Positions 35,696 to 43,898 of a DNA stretch of 64,000 nucleotides are shown piece by piece (within the stretch, counting starts at the first letter, position 1; every line of letters begins with the position of its first letter). This DNA comes from Streptomyces inusitatus (GTDB lineage Bacteria; Actinomycetota; Actinomycetes; Streptomycetales; Streptomycetaceae). The position numbers were made by a program, and so were the translations under genes. The notes beneath the pieces were generated by a model that worked only from the letters and a program-made list of their open reading frames with translations, ran no database searches and had not been told where the DNA came from. The stretch covers positions 89,957-153,956 of the forward strand of contig NZ_BMWG01000021.1 of the NCBI RefSeq assembly GCF_014651115.1, in the 5' to 3' direction.

Positions 35696-36537
35696 AGCTC
35701 CCCATGGATGCGTTCGATCAGGGCTGACGAGGCTGCCATATCCAGAGCCTGGGCGCGCAGGTAGTCGAAGGCGAGCCGGTACCGGTCAAGCTCTGCGGTC
35801 TTCTCCATGAAGAGCGAGCCGGCGTGGATGTCGACGTACACGACATCGAGAGACGGTTCAGCGCCGCCAAGGATGACAAAGCTGCCCATCGCCGCAGAGT
35901 GCGCGCCCCTGGAGAAGGGCAGTACCTGGAGCGTGATGCCTGGTGACTCGTTCGCGTTGAGCAAGTGGTCCAACTGGTCTTTCATCACCGACCGGGACCC
36001 GACCACTCGCCGTATCACTGACTCGTCGAGAATCGCCCACAGGTGCAGTGGCTTGGCCCGCGTCAGGATGTCCTGGCGCTTCATCCGGATGTCGACCAGC
36101 CGCTCGATCTCCTCCGGGGACAGGCGCATCTCGGAGGCATGCTGAACAGCTTCCGTGTATGCGCGGGTCTGGAGCAGTCCCGGCACGTAGAGGCAGTTGA
36201 AGTGGTCCTCACGGACGGCTTCGTCCTCCAGGGTGAGCAACAGGTTCATGGTCTCGGGGATGGAGTCGGCGAAGGAGTTCCACCAGCCCTGCTGCCTCGC
36301 ACCCTTGGCGAGGGAGACGACAGCGTTCCGCTCTGCCTCGCTCACGCCGTACTCCCGGCACAGCGCATCCACGATGGGCCACTTCACCGGGCCCTCCTGC
36401 GTCTCGTACCGGCTGACCGTGGCCTTGGAGATGCCGACGAGCTGACCGGCTTCCTCAAGCGTCATGCCCTTCTGGGCGCGCAACTTGCGCATCGTCGCCC
36501 CGAGGTGGCGGCGACGAGTGGTGGCTCGTGCGGACAT
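35692..36537 (-). CDS. WhiJ/Scr1-type XRE transcriptional regulator
   Basis: A 281-residue protein. An N-terminal helix-turn-helix (LRAQKGMTLEEAGQLVGISKATVSRYETQEGPV) is followed by the DUF5753 ligand-binding-like domain (VPGLLQTRAYTEAVQH, RQDILTRAKPLHLWAILDESVIRRVVG, ITLQVLPFSRGAH). This is the Streptomyces WhiJ-like family, usually paired with DUF397 and an ATPase of the AbaA type, as here. ATG 36537 was chosen by comparison with the family start (SARATTRRRHLGATMR). Confidence 0.9.
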   Translation of the reverse strand: MSARATTRRRHLGATMRKLRAQKGMTLEEAGQLVGISKATVSRYETQEGPVKWPIVDALCREYGVSEAERNAVVSLAKGARQQGWWNSFADSIPETMNLLLTLEDEAVREDHFNCLYVPGLLQTRAYTEAVQHASEMRLSPEEIERLVDIRMKRQDILTRAKPLHLWAILDESVIRRVVGSRSVMKDQLDHLLNANESPGITLQVLPFSRGAHSAAMGSFVILGGAEPSLDVVYVDIHAGSLFMEKTAELDRYRLAFDYLRAQALDMAASSALIERIHGEL

Positions 36538-36752
36538 GGCGGAGGCCTTCCATCGTTTGTCGGACGCAGCTGCTTGCGGTAGCAACAAGGCTACGCAGAA
36601 GAGAAGTTGGACCTCGTCGGATTCACCCGATGGAGTCGCATGAGAAGTTACACAGAGAGAGTTCTCAGTGTCATACTCCCTTCATATCGCTACGCAGCGC
36701 ATCCGTGCGGACACGGTGGGCGCAGCGCTGTCGCGGCGGAGAGGGGATGGCC

Positions 36753-37385
36753 ATGTGCGGCAACGGGATCACCGACACCCGGTCCAGGCTCCGGAGCGCT
36801 CTGCCCTTTAAGGCGGAGCCGGCCGGAGTGAGCGGCCTCCGTTTGTTCGCCAGGAAGCAGCTCCACGAGTGGGGCATTCCTGAAGTCTCGGAGAAGGTGC
36901 AGCTGGCGGTCACCGAACTTGCGACGAATGTGATCAAACATGTGGGACTGGGGACGACCGCGATGCTGGTCATGGAGCCTTGTGACCGGTCGCTCCGTGT
37001 GGAGCTGCACGACCGGAGCCAGTCCCCGCCCGAGCTTTCCGCCCTGGAGTACGGCGCCGAGTATGGCCGGGGGCTCTACCTGCTGGCAGGGCTGGCGTCA
37101 GGCTGGGGAACCACCGTGACGGCGGCTGGCAAGTCGGTGTGGTGCGAGTTTGACCTCAGGCCGGAAGGGCCCTGCCAGCGGAGCCAGCGCGCGATGGCGG
37201 TCCTGGAAAGCTACCGGCGGGCGTCAGGCGGTCCTGGGCAGGCCGAGGTCAGCCATCCGTCGGCTCTTGAGAACTCCACGACGGGGCTGATCTCGGACCT
37301 GCTCCACTGGGCGGCAGCTCGCGGCAGCGACCCGGACGCCATTCTCAAGCGGGCTCAGATGCACTGCGAGACCGGAGCCGCGTGA
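36753..37385 (+). CDS. HATPase_c anti-sigma-factor-like ATP-binding protein
   Basis: A 210-residue protein with a GHKL kinase-like fold of the RsbW/SpoIIAB type: FARKQLHEWGIPE, N-box VTELATNVIKH, then HDRSQSPPE and YGRGLYLLAGLASGWGT. The C-terminal 60 residues are outside the ATPase domain. It is divergent from the WhiJ-like gene, completing the XRE/DUF397/ATPase triad. Start ATG 36753, GAGGGG upstream; ATG 36747 is too close to that site. Confidence 0.85.
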   Translation: MCGNGITDTRSRLRSALPFKAEPAGVSGLRLFARKQLHEWGIPEVSEKVQLAVTELATNVIKHVGLGTTAMLVMEPCDRSLRVELHDRSQSPPELSALEYGAEYGRGLYLLAGLASGWGTTVTAAGKSVWCEFDLRPEGPCQRSQRAMAVLESYRRASGGPGQAEVSHPSALENSTTGLISDLLHWAAARGSDPDAILKRAQMHCETGAA

Positions 37386-37416
37386 CGCCGCTCAGCAAAC
37401 CATTCGGCACCAGGAG

Positions 37417-38169
37417 CTATGCGGGGCCGGCCGTCTGCGCGGCCTCGGCGATTTCAGCCCGCACGGCAGCCGGAGTGCGCCATGATGCGCCGCGGTGGCT
37501 CTTGTGGCACATGCGGTGGCAGTTGGCGCACAGGAGGGCGAGGTCTTCGAGTCTGGTCTCGCGCGGTCCGGAGATGTGAAGGGGGAGTATGTGATGCACC
37601 TCGATGTAGTCGCGGCCGAGTTCTCCATAGACACGCTCGAAGTGAAACGCACATACCTCGCACTGGAGCGGCACTCCGAGCTTGCGGACCTGGGCCAGCT
37701 TGCGCCTCCGCAGCTTGGGGTCCCGCTCCCGCGAAAGAGCCCAGCGGGCCAGGAGGCGCCCTTCCGGGGCGGTAGTGCCGTCCTCGGCCACCTCATCCAG
37801 CTGTGGCGGGATAAGGCTGAGTTCCCCCGACCCGATTCCATCCTCGATCGCCTGGGCTACCGCGAACATCTCGGCCTCTCGGCCGATGAAGTCCGCGATC
37901 ATCACATGGTCGAGCTTGCCGCACCTGGTGCGCTTGCCTGTGTACTCAGGGTGATTCGTTGCCAGATCTGTTGTCTTCCGGCTCACACTGCCGACAGATC
38001 GGTATTGGGGGAGCTTCTGGGCGATGCCGTCGTGCAGGGGCAGCGAGCGCAGCAGCTCCGACAGCTCCTGTACCGCTCGGTCGCCTTCACGGAGTTCGCG
38101 CCAGCCGTTTCTCACGACCAGTGCACAGGCGAGTACCAGTTCATCTCGGGTCCATGCAGGGCTACGCAT
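37417..38169 (-). CDS. McrA-like HNH endonuclease
   Basis: A 250-residue protein. The N-terminal domain (WTRDELVLACALVV...VQELSELLRSL...YRSVGSVSRKTTDLATNHPEYTG) is the reader-type domain found in HNH restriction enzymes of the McrA class. The C-terminus is an HNH domain: CEVCAFHF, YIEVHHILPLHIS, LALLCANCHRMCHKSH. McrA relatives cut DNA carrying modified cytosines or phosphorothioates. It is back to back with the cytosine methyltransferase gene, so its modification specificity must avoid the host methyl mark; it could instead be a plain type II nuclease. Confidence 0.8.
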   Translation of the reverse strand: MRSPAWTRDELVLACALVVRNGWRELREGDRAVQELSELLRSLPLHDGIAQKLPQYRSVGSVSRKTTDLATNHPEYTGKRTRCGKLDHVMIADFIGREAEMFAVAQAIEDGIGSGELSLIPPQLDEVAEDGTTAPEGRLLARWALSRERDPKLRRRKLAQVRKLGVPLQCEVCAFHFERVYGELGRDYIEVHHILPLHISGPRETRLEDLALLCANCHRMCHKSHRGASWRTPAAVRAEIAEAAQTAGPA

Positions 38170-38338
38170 AGCAATATCGTACGTGTGTTCGTTGCGGCGT
38201 GATGGGCGCCCGGCGCGGATGTTTCTGGGCATGGCTCCTCGTGCCGCAAACTAGGGAGGCGTTGTCAGTGGGGTCAGTCACCCTCTGTGAGGGCGGATTG
38301 CAAGGTGTGTCCGCTGAGCGAGTCTTGAAGGAGTGTGC

Positions 38339-39415
38339 GTGACCAGCACTGAGGAGAGCTTTGTCTCGGTGGAGATCTGCGCCGGGGCAGGGGGGCAGGC
38401 GCTCGGGCTTGAGCGTGCTGGGTTTGAGCATGCCCTGCTGATCGAGATGGATGCCAGCGCGTGCCAGACGCTCAGGTTCAACCGGCCGGACTGGGATGTC
38501 CATGAAGGTGACCTTCGTGACTACGTGGAGAGCCAAGACGCGCGGAAGCTCAGCGGCAAGATTGACTTGCTTGCCGGAGGTGTTCCCTGCCCGCCATTCT
38601 CCCTGGCAGGAAAGCAACTGGGCCGGGACGACGAGCGTGACCTGTTTCCTGAGGTGATCAAGCTCGCCAGGCAGCTCGATCCGCCCGCCATCATGATCGA
38701 GAATGTCCGCGGTCTGATGCAGGCGAAGTTTGACGGCTACCGGGACGAGATTCGGCATGAGCTGGCAGAGCTGGGCTATGAGACCAGCTGGGAAGAGCTG
38801 CAAGCGAGCGACTTCGGAGTCTCCCAGCTGAGGCCGCGCAGCATTCTTGTCGCACTCAAGCCTGAAGTGTGGAAGCACTTTGACAGTGAGAGCTGGCATC
38901 TGCCTCCAGATGGACAGGCCCCGCCTCTCAGCGTCGGCGATCTCCTTAAGGATTCGATGAAGGCGCGCGGCCTTAAGGGTAAAGACTTCGAGGACTGGTA
39001 CGGCGAGGCGTCCAAGGGAATCGCTCCGACCCTCGTCGGCGGGTCGAAGAAGCATGGCGGTGCCGACCTTGGGCCTACGCGTGCCAAAAGAGCCTGGGGT
39101 CAGCTTGGCATCAATGGACTTGGTGTCGCAGATGAGCCTGATGAGAAAACCAGAACGACGCGTGACCCTGGCCGTGACCTCGGTAAGAACATCAAGGGGC
39201 AAGGCCCCATGCTGACTGTGCGCCAGGCGGCTATGATCCAGGGCTTCAATCCTGAAGAGGGGGAGGAGCATTGGATTTTCAAGGGGAAGAAGACGGCGTC
39301 GTACCGTCAGGTCGGTAACGCTTTTCCCCCTCCAGTTGCCAAGGCTGTCGGCCTTAAGATCAAAGCTGCGTTGATGGCGTACAGGGAGCAGGCTTCGGAG
39401 TCTCGGAGTCAGTGA
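38339..39415 (+). CDS. DNA (cytosine-5) methyltransferase of the NaeI-type island
   Basis: A 358-residue C5 methylase. Motif I is EICAGAGGQALGLERAGF, catalytic Cys is C84 in GGVPCPPFSLAG, ENV is at residues 121-123, QLRPRS follows, and motif X is YRQVGNAFPPPVA. The target-recognition part between residues about 180 and 280 is short. Because a NaeI-family nuclease is encoded next door, methylation of GCCGGC is the first guess. GTG 38339 has AAGGAG seven bases upstream. It is the only island gene on the plus strand and overlaps the 3' end of vsr by seven bases. Codons are visibly less G/C-biased at third positions than in the core genes. Confidence 0.92.
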   Translation: MTSTEESFVSVEICAGAGGQALGLERAGFEHALLIEMDASACQTLRFNRPDWDVHEGDLRDYVESQDARKLSGKIDLLAGGVPCPPFSLAGKQLGRDDERDLFPEVIKLARQLDPPAIMIENVRGLMQAKFDGYRDEIRHELAELGYETSWEELQASDFGVSQLRPRSILVALKPEVWKHFDSESWHLPPDGQAPPLSVGDLLKDSMKARGLKGKDFEDWYGEASKGIAPTLVGGSKKHGGADLGPTRAKRAWGQLGINGLGVADEPDEKTRTTRDPGRDLGKNIKGQGPMLTVRQAAMIQGFNPEEGEEHWIFKGKKTASYRQVGNAFPPPVAKAVGLKIKAALMAYREQASESRSQ

Positions 39416-39861
39416 TTCCCAGCCCTGCGGAGCCTGTTGACGGTTCGGGCGATCTTATCGGCGCTCGCCTCGGGTGACTCATGCTCCCAGAATCGCAGCA
39501 CGGTCCAGCCTGCTTCTTTCAGGGTCTGGTCAGTGTCGCGGTCGCGTGCGACATTTCCTGCGACCTTCCCTGACCAATACCCCGGGTTGGTTTTGGGGGC
39601 AACGTAGTGCTCCGGGCATCCGTGCCAGTAGCAGCCGTCGATAAAGACAGCGACTTTCGCCGGGCGGAACACTATATCCGCTGTCCGGCGGAATCCAGGG
39701 AGGGGCTTCGCGGCCACACGGTAGCGAAGCCCCTTGGCGTGGACGAGCCTGCGGATCAGCTGCTCTGGTTTTGTGTCCCGGCTCCGGATGGCCTGCATGT
39801 TCCGGCGCCGGGCCGCAGATGAAGCCCAGGAACCCTCTGGTGGGATCCACTCCTCAGTCAC
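39409..39861 (-). CDS. vsr: very short patch repair endonuclease Vsr
   Basis: A 150-residue Vsr protein that nicks at T:G mismatches arising from deaminated 5-methylcytosine. The sequence keeps the family pattern: RSRDTKPEQLIRRLVHAKGLRYRV, catalytic D62 (RTADIVF), and FIDGCYWHGCPEHY with D75 and H80. It starts with a GTG that overlaps the NaeI stop (GTGA), so it is co-translated with the nuclease rather than with the methylase whose damage it repairs. Confidence 0.93.
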   Translation of the reverse strand: MTEEWIPPEGSWASSAARRRNMQAIRSRDTKPEQLIRRLVHAKGLRYRVAAKPLPGFRRTADIVFRPAKVAVFIDGCYWHGCPEHYVAPKTNPGYWSGKVAGNVARDRDTDQTLKEAGWTVLRFWEHESPEASADKIARTVNRLRRAGNH

Positions 39862-40844
39862 TCGTCGTTCTCTTTCTCGGTGTGCTTAGGGAGGCGTGGT
39901 GCCGCGACGACTGGATCATCCTCGTCCGCAAGGACCCAGAACTGGTTCTCCAGCTCAACGCGCGGGCGGCTGCCGTGGTGAGGCTCAGCTGCGGCGACCC
40001 GGAAGCTGACCAGCTCTCCATGCCGTGGAATCTCCGCGCCGAGAGCCCGGGCGATTGCCTGATGGCTGCTGTAGTGCCCGGCGACGAGGATTCCATGGTC
40101 CCGCAGTACTGCCCGGGCGCGCCCTTTGCCTTCCCTGATCCTTGCCATGTAGTCGACCTGCTGGGCCACGGTGCGCACGACACCCCGTCCGATCCTCCGG
40201 TTCTGCACCCGGCGGAACAGCTCGTTGACACGCGCCTGGCCGGTGGGAAGGGTGAGGATGGCTTCGCGCGTGCTGCTGTTGAGATGAAGCAGGACATTTT
40301 CAGGGAGTTCGGCATCATGCCGGAGCCAGAGAATGTTCTTCCGGTGCTCAGCCTTCACGGTGAGTTTCAGGTCACGGTTGGCCTTGCCGTTCAGCCACTC
40401 TGGGCGTATACGGAGCAGGCCAGCGCTCCAGCGGCTCTTCTCGTCGTTAGCCCAGACAAGCAGGCAGAGGTGCCCGACTGCTTCCGGCGGAATCATCCAG
40501 CCACCGAATTGCTGGGAGTACTTGCAGTCGACATCCGTGCCAGCGATCCGGTAGTCCATATCTACGCCGTCGGCGAACTTGAACTCACGCTGAAGGTTGA
40601 TCTCAACAAGAGTGCCGGCATGTGTCTTCTCGGTCTTGAAAAGTTTCTGCCAGTCGTATCTGCCGGTCACTTCGCCGTTGAGCAGCTGGTCGATCGTGTC
40701 ACGGAGAACCCTGGCGAAACGCTGGCCGGTGGGGTCGAGCTTGCGCAGGTGTTCATAGACGGCAGCTAGCTCAGGGTCTTCCAGCAGAGCTTTCGACTCG
40801 ATGTTGGCAGCGGCAGAGATGTCCAGAGGCAGCAAGGAGTTCAT
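39858..40844 (-). CDS. NaeI-family type IIE restriction endonuclease
   Basis: A 328-residue protein that aligns along its length with NaeI (317 residues): KTEKTHAGTLVEINLQREF, then MDYRIAGTDVDCKYS. From memory of the NaeI structure, catalytic residues E70, D86, D95 and K97 correspond to E81, D97, D106 and K108, all present. L43, whose change to Lys turns NaeI into a topoisomerase, corresponds to L54 (DTIDQLLNG), also Leu. The C-terminal effector domain is kept (QARVNELFRRV, GRGVVRTVAQQVDYM). NaeI binds two GCCGGC sites and cuts one. An 11-bp hairpin separates it from the Z1 gene upstream. Confidence 0.93.
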   Translation of the reverse strand: MNSLLPLDISAAANIESKALLEDPELAAVYEHLRKLDPTGQRFARVLRDTIDQLLNGEVTGRYDWQKLFKTEKTHAGTLVEINLQREFKFADGVDMDYRIAGTDVDCKYSQQFGGWMIPPEAVGHLCLLVWANDEKSRWSAGLLRIRPEWLNGKANRDLKLTVKAEHRKNILWLRHDAELPENVLLHLNSSTREAILTLPTGQARVNELFRRVQNRRIGRGVVRTVAQQVDYMARIREGKGRARAVLRDHGILVAGHYSSHQAIARALGAEIPRHGELVSFRVAAAEPHHGSRPRVELENQFWVLADEDDPVVAAPRLPKHTEKENDE

Positions 40845-40880
40845 CCCGTCAGTTGAGCTGAGGGAGTCAGCCTAGGCGGA

Positions 40881-40909
40881 GGGGGTGGCCAAGATCCATG
40901 GCCACCCCC
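40881..40909 (-). terminator. hairpin between the Z1 gene and the NaeI-family gene
   Basis: GGGGGTGGCCA and its complement form an 11-bp stem with a 7-base loop, 12 bases beyond the Z1 stop and 37 bases before the nuclease ATG. No U-run follows. It could attenuate transcription entering naeI-vsr or end a separate ATPase-Z1 transcript. Confidence 0.65.
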
Positions 40910-40920
40910 GCTTGTGTGTC

Positions 40921-43860
40921 TCAGGCGCCGGACCGCTTCGCCCGGTAGCGCAGCAGCCGGCGGGTGGAGTCGTTGGCCGATGAAGGGGAGAGCAGAGTGA
41001 ACGCCGGTATGACACGGGACGGGTCGACGACCCCGCCGGGAGCGGCGGCCGTGAGTTCGGCGTCGTTCGCCGCCTCGATCACCGCGTACAGCAGGACTAT
41101 GCCGGTGCGGGGACCGACAGCCAGACCGCTATCTCCGTTGTTGATACCGGGCTGGTCCCGGGCGTTGTCAATCAGGCCCTGGGCCCACTTGCGGTGCTCA
41201 AGCCCGGAGATACGCCCGAAGGACACCTTTCCGAGCTGGCGGCTACGCCTGACAAGCGAGCAAGGGGCGGAACCGAGGATGCTCGCTTCGACACGCCGGG
41301 CCGCGGTGGTCTGAGGGGCGACTAGCAGCCAGTCGTCGACCTTTGCCAGTGTCCCGTCCAGCTGGGCCAGATAGTTGAGGTGCGGCGCGAAGTGGTTGTC
41401 GCCTTCCCACTCCAGCTGCCTGAGCACACTGACCAGGGAGTCATGCGAGACGAGGGCAGTCTTGGCCTGGAAGGTCCGGGTGAGCGGGCTGCTGTCGTCC
41501 GGCGGCAGGGTGAGTGCTGTGGAGTCGGCACCGAAGATATGGAGCAGAGGCTTCCAGCGCTCGGTGTTGCGCCGGATGCCCGCTGTGCTCATGGGATACG
41601 CCGCAGGCTCGATCGGCTTTCCGGGAGAGCGGATCTCCACCAGCTCCGAGTTGTACATTTTGTTCCGTCCGGACGGCTTGACGAGCGCCAGGTGCTGAGA
41701 CACCAGCGGCAGAACCTGTGACGGTGTCAGCTGAGGTTCACCGTCGATCATCTCCGCATACTGCGCGAGCTGAGACCGGAATGACTCTTCATCCTGGCAG
41801 ATGGCTTCGAACGCCTGGTACAGATCGATGGTCTTGTCCCGGCCGAAGGGCTCCTCGCGGCCGATATAGAGACGGACGAGATCACGATAGCCGTCACGGA
41901 ATCCGAACCAGCGCCCCATCTGCATCAGGGTGTCAGCCTGTTGGGTCTTACGGCGGTAGTACGTGATGGTCAGACCCTCGACGGTGAACCCCCGGGAGAG
42001 CTTGGTTCCTCCCACGAGGATCTTCCAGACGTGGGGTGTTCGGTCGAAGTCGAGGTCGGCCTGCTCGTAGTCTTTCTCAGTATCGCCGTTGACGATGATC
42101 ACGGGGTTTCCGCCGGAGCTGATCAGCTGGCGGGCACGGCTGATGAACGGCCTCAGCTCCTCATAGGAAGAAGGGGCCACGGAACCGTCGGACTGCGCGG
42201 CGCAGACCTGCTGGAAGTCGTCCGAGTAGAGCTTCGCGAGCCGGATGTGTGCCTGCGAGCTGCTGTAAGACGAGTGCCACATAGAGTTCAGCCGGAGGGC
42301 CAGTTCCGCATGATCGGCCATTTTCACCGACTCATGGACGAGCATGGTGTGGTGGCGGAACTTTCCTTCTGGAACTCCATTCGCAATGCGGTACAGCTTC
42401 ACCGCTCCGGCCAGGACAAAGGCGTCTATCGCTTCCATCAGGCGGTCATCCGTCTGGAAGATCCCCCGGACATGGGCCCTCTCCTGCGACTCGGCTAGGG
42501 GCCGCTCTTCAAGGGGAAGGTCACTGTCCATGTCATGGAAATCTTGCACGCCCATATAGCCGGACGGCCTGGGCAGCGAGATAAGGAAGTCGCGAGGGAA
42601 GATGTCCTGCGAGTCATCAGGGTCAACGAAGACGTTCGCGAAGGGCGTCGCCGTGTATCCGACGTACTGAGCCCGGGGAAGCAGGCCGAGAAGCTCGGTG
42701 ATCAGTCCGTTGATCGCCGTACGGGTGACCCGGCCCTGCTCCCATTTCTTCGGGCTGATCGTATTGACGGAAGCCTGGTCCGACTCGTCATCGATGATCA
42801 GGGCGGGGATCTCGCCGAGGATCGGACCGATCTTCTTCAGGTCCTTCACCAGGTTGGTGAGGACTGACTTGTTCTTCTTGATGACCATGACACGGGCCGC
42901 GGCATGGTGCAGGTTCGCCGGATCGTAGAGCGGCAGGGTGCGGTCGACCTTCTCGATGTCGAGTGCGCGGATCCCCTGCATCAGCCCCCGGTAGTCGTTG
43001 TCACGCGTGGTGAGGCGCTCGATGTCGAACGCACCGAGCGCGGAAGGGCGCTGGACATGGGAGACGAACTTGTGCGGCCAGTCCTCGTCATCCTGGTAGT
43101 CGACTCCGACGACAGCGTCCAGATCATTCGGGTCTGCCCCCCGGAGGATGTTCTCCCGGCCGATGAGTTCCATGTCGAGGCGGCGCTGTGTCTGGCTGCG
43201 CAGCAGGTTGAGAGTGCCGCCGAGGACGATGACCAGCCGGTAGCCCGCGTCCATGGCCTTGGCGATGACACCGGTGAAGTTCGCGGTCTTGCCCGACTGG
43301 ACATAGCCGACGACCAGGCCGCGTGCGCCGAAAGCCTCTGGCCGTGAGGGGTCGGAGAGGCGTTCGACGACGCCGTGCGATGCCTCGTCCAGGCTTGCCA
43401 CGGCGGCTTCGCTCCATCCCTTACGGCGGAGGAGACTCTCGTAGGCGGTCCAGTAGAAGGGCCGGACTGCCGCCGTGTCTTTGGAGTACCAGCCCTGCGA
43501 CTTGGTGCTGATGACCACCTGCCGGGGCCCCTTGTCGACGGGGGCAGCATCATCCAGAGCTTTGCCGAGGGCGGAGCTGAAGCCGAGCTTCGCGTACATC
43601 TCGGTCCGGCGTTCGTCTGTGCGGGGCTGGGTGGCCGACCACGCGGCGGTCTCTGCGAAGTCCCACGCTGTCAGCGCCCGGAGCCATAGAGCTTTGAGGT
43701 CGGTGTCCGAGCTGGCGAGCCGGTCGAGAAATAGATTTTCCTGGACATCGGATGGCTCTTCCGACTCTGACAGAGCGAAAGCGAGCCGGGCGAAGTTCTT
43801 CGGCCCGCGGCGCATGGCCGCCAGCACATCACCATGGAGATTGAGCAGATGGTCAGGCAT
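40921..43860 (-). CDS. Z1 domain superfamily II helicase-like ATPase
   Basis: A 979-residue protein. Walker A is GYVQSGKTANFTG (about residues 185-197), Walker B DDESD (about 358-362), then VGYTATPFANV, GGTKLSRGFTVEGLTITYYRR and MGRWFGFRDGY (motif VI, about 645-655), which together define the Z1 family. The C-terminal 300 residues are specific to these defence proteins. Z1 proteins occur with MORC-like ATPases, C5 methylases and Vsr in predicted restriction systems (Iyer, Abhiman and Aravind 2008). It follows the GHKL ATPase gene after 38 bases. Confidence 0.93.
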   Translation of the reverse strand: MPDHLLNLHGDVLAAMRRGPKNFARLAFALSESEEPSDVQENLFLDRLASSDTDLKALWLRALTAWDFAETAAWSATQPRTDERRTEMYAKLGFSSALGKALDDAAPVDKGPRQVVISTKSQGWYSKDTAAVRPFYWTAYESLLRRKGWSEAAVASLDEASHGVVERLSDPSRPEAFGARGLVVGYVQSGKTANFTGVIAKAMDAGYRLVIVLGGTLNLLRSQTQRRLDMELIGRENILRGADPNDLDAVVGVDYQDDEDWPHKFVSHVQRPSALGAFDIERLTTRDNDYRGLMQGIRALDIEKVDRTLPLYDPANLHHAAARVMVIKKNKSVLTNLVKDLKKIGPILGEIPALIIDDESDQASVNTISPKKWEQGRVTRTAINGLITELLGLLPRAQYVGYTATPFANVFVDPDDSQDIFPRDFLISLPRPSGYMGVQDFHDMDSDLPLEERPLAESQERAHVRGIFQTDDRLMEAIDAFVLAGAVKLYRIANGVPEGKFRHHTMLVHESVKMADHAELALRLNSMWHSSYSSSQAHIRLAKLYSDDFQQVCAAQSDGSVAPSSYEELRPFISRARQLISSGGNPVIIVNGDTEKDYEQADLDFDRTPHVWKILVGGTKLSRGFTVEGLTITYYRRKTQQADTLMQMGRWFGFRDGYRDLVRLYIGREEPFGRDKTIDLYQAFEAICQDEESFRSQLAQYAEMIDGEPQLTPSQVLPLVSQHLALVKPSGRNKMYNSELVEIRSPGKPIEPAAYPMSTAGIRRNTERWKPLLHIFGADSTALTLPPDDSSPLTRTFQAKTALVSHDSLVSVLRQLEWEGDNHFAPHLNYLAQLDGTLAKVDDWLLVAPQTTAARRVEASILGSAPCSLVRRSRQLGKVSFGRISGLEHRKWAQGLIDNARDQPGINNGDSGLAVGPRTGIVLLYAVIEAANDAELTAAAPGGVVDPSRVIPAFTLLSPSSANDSTRRLLRYRAKRSGA

Positions 43861-43898
43861 GGGGATTCCTCAGCGATCGGGACGGAAAGAGACGCTGG

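Noticed and set aside
35692..36537. XRE regulator considered as a controller (C) protein of the restriction system
   Set aside because: It is far longer than C proteins (about 80 residues), has the WhiJ-type C-terminal domain and a DUF397 partner.
39771..40769. 332-codon frame on the plus strand over the NaeI-family gene
   Set aside because: The minus-strand frame has full NaeI motifs; the plus frame has none.
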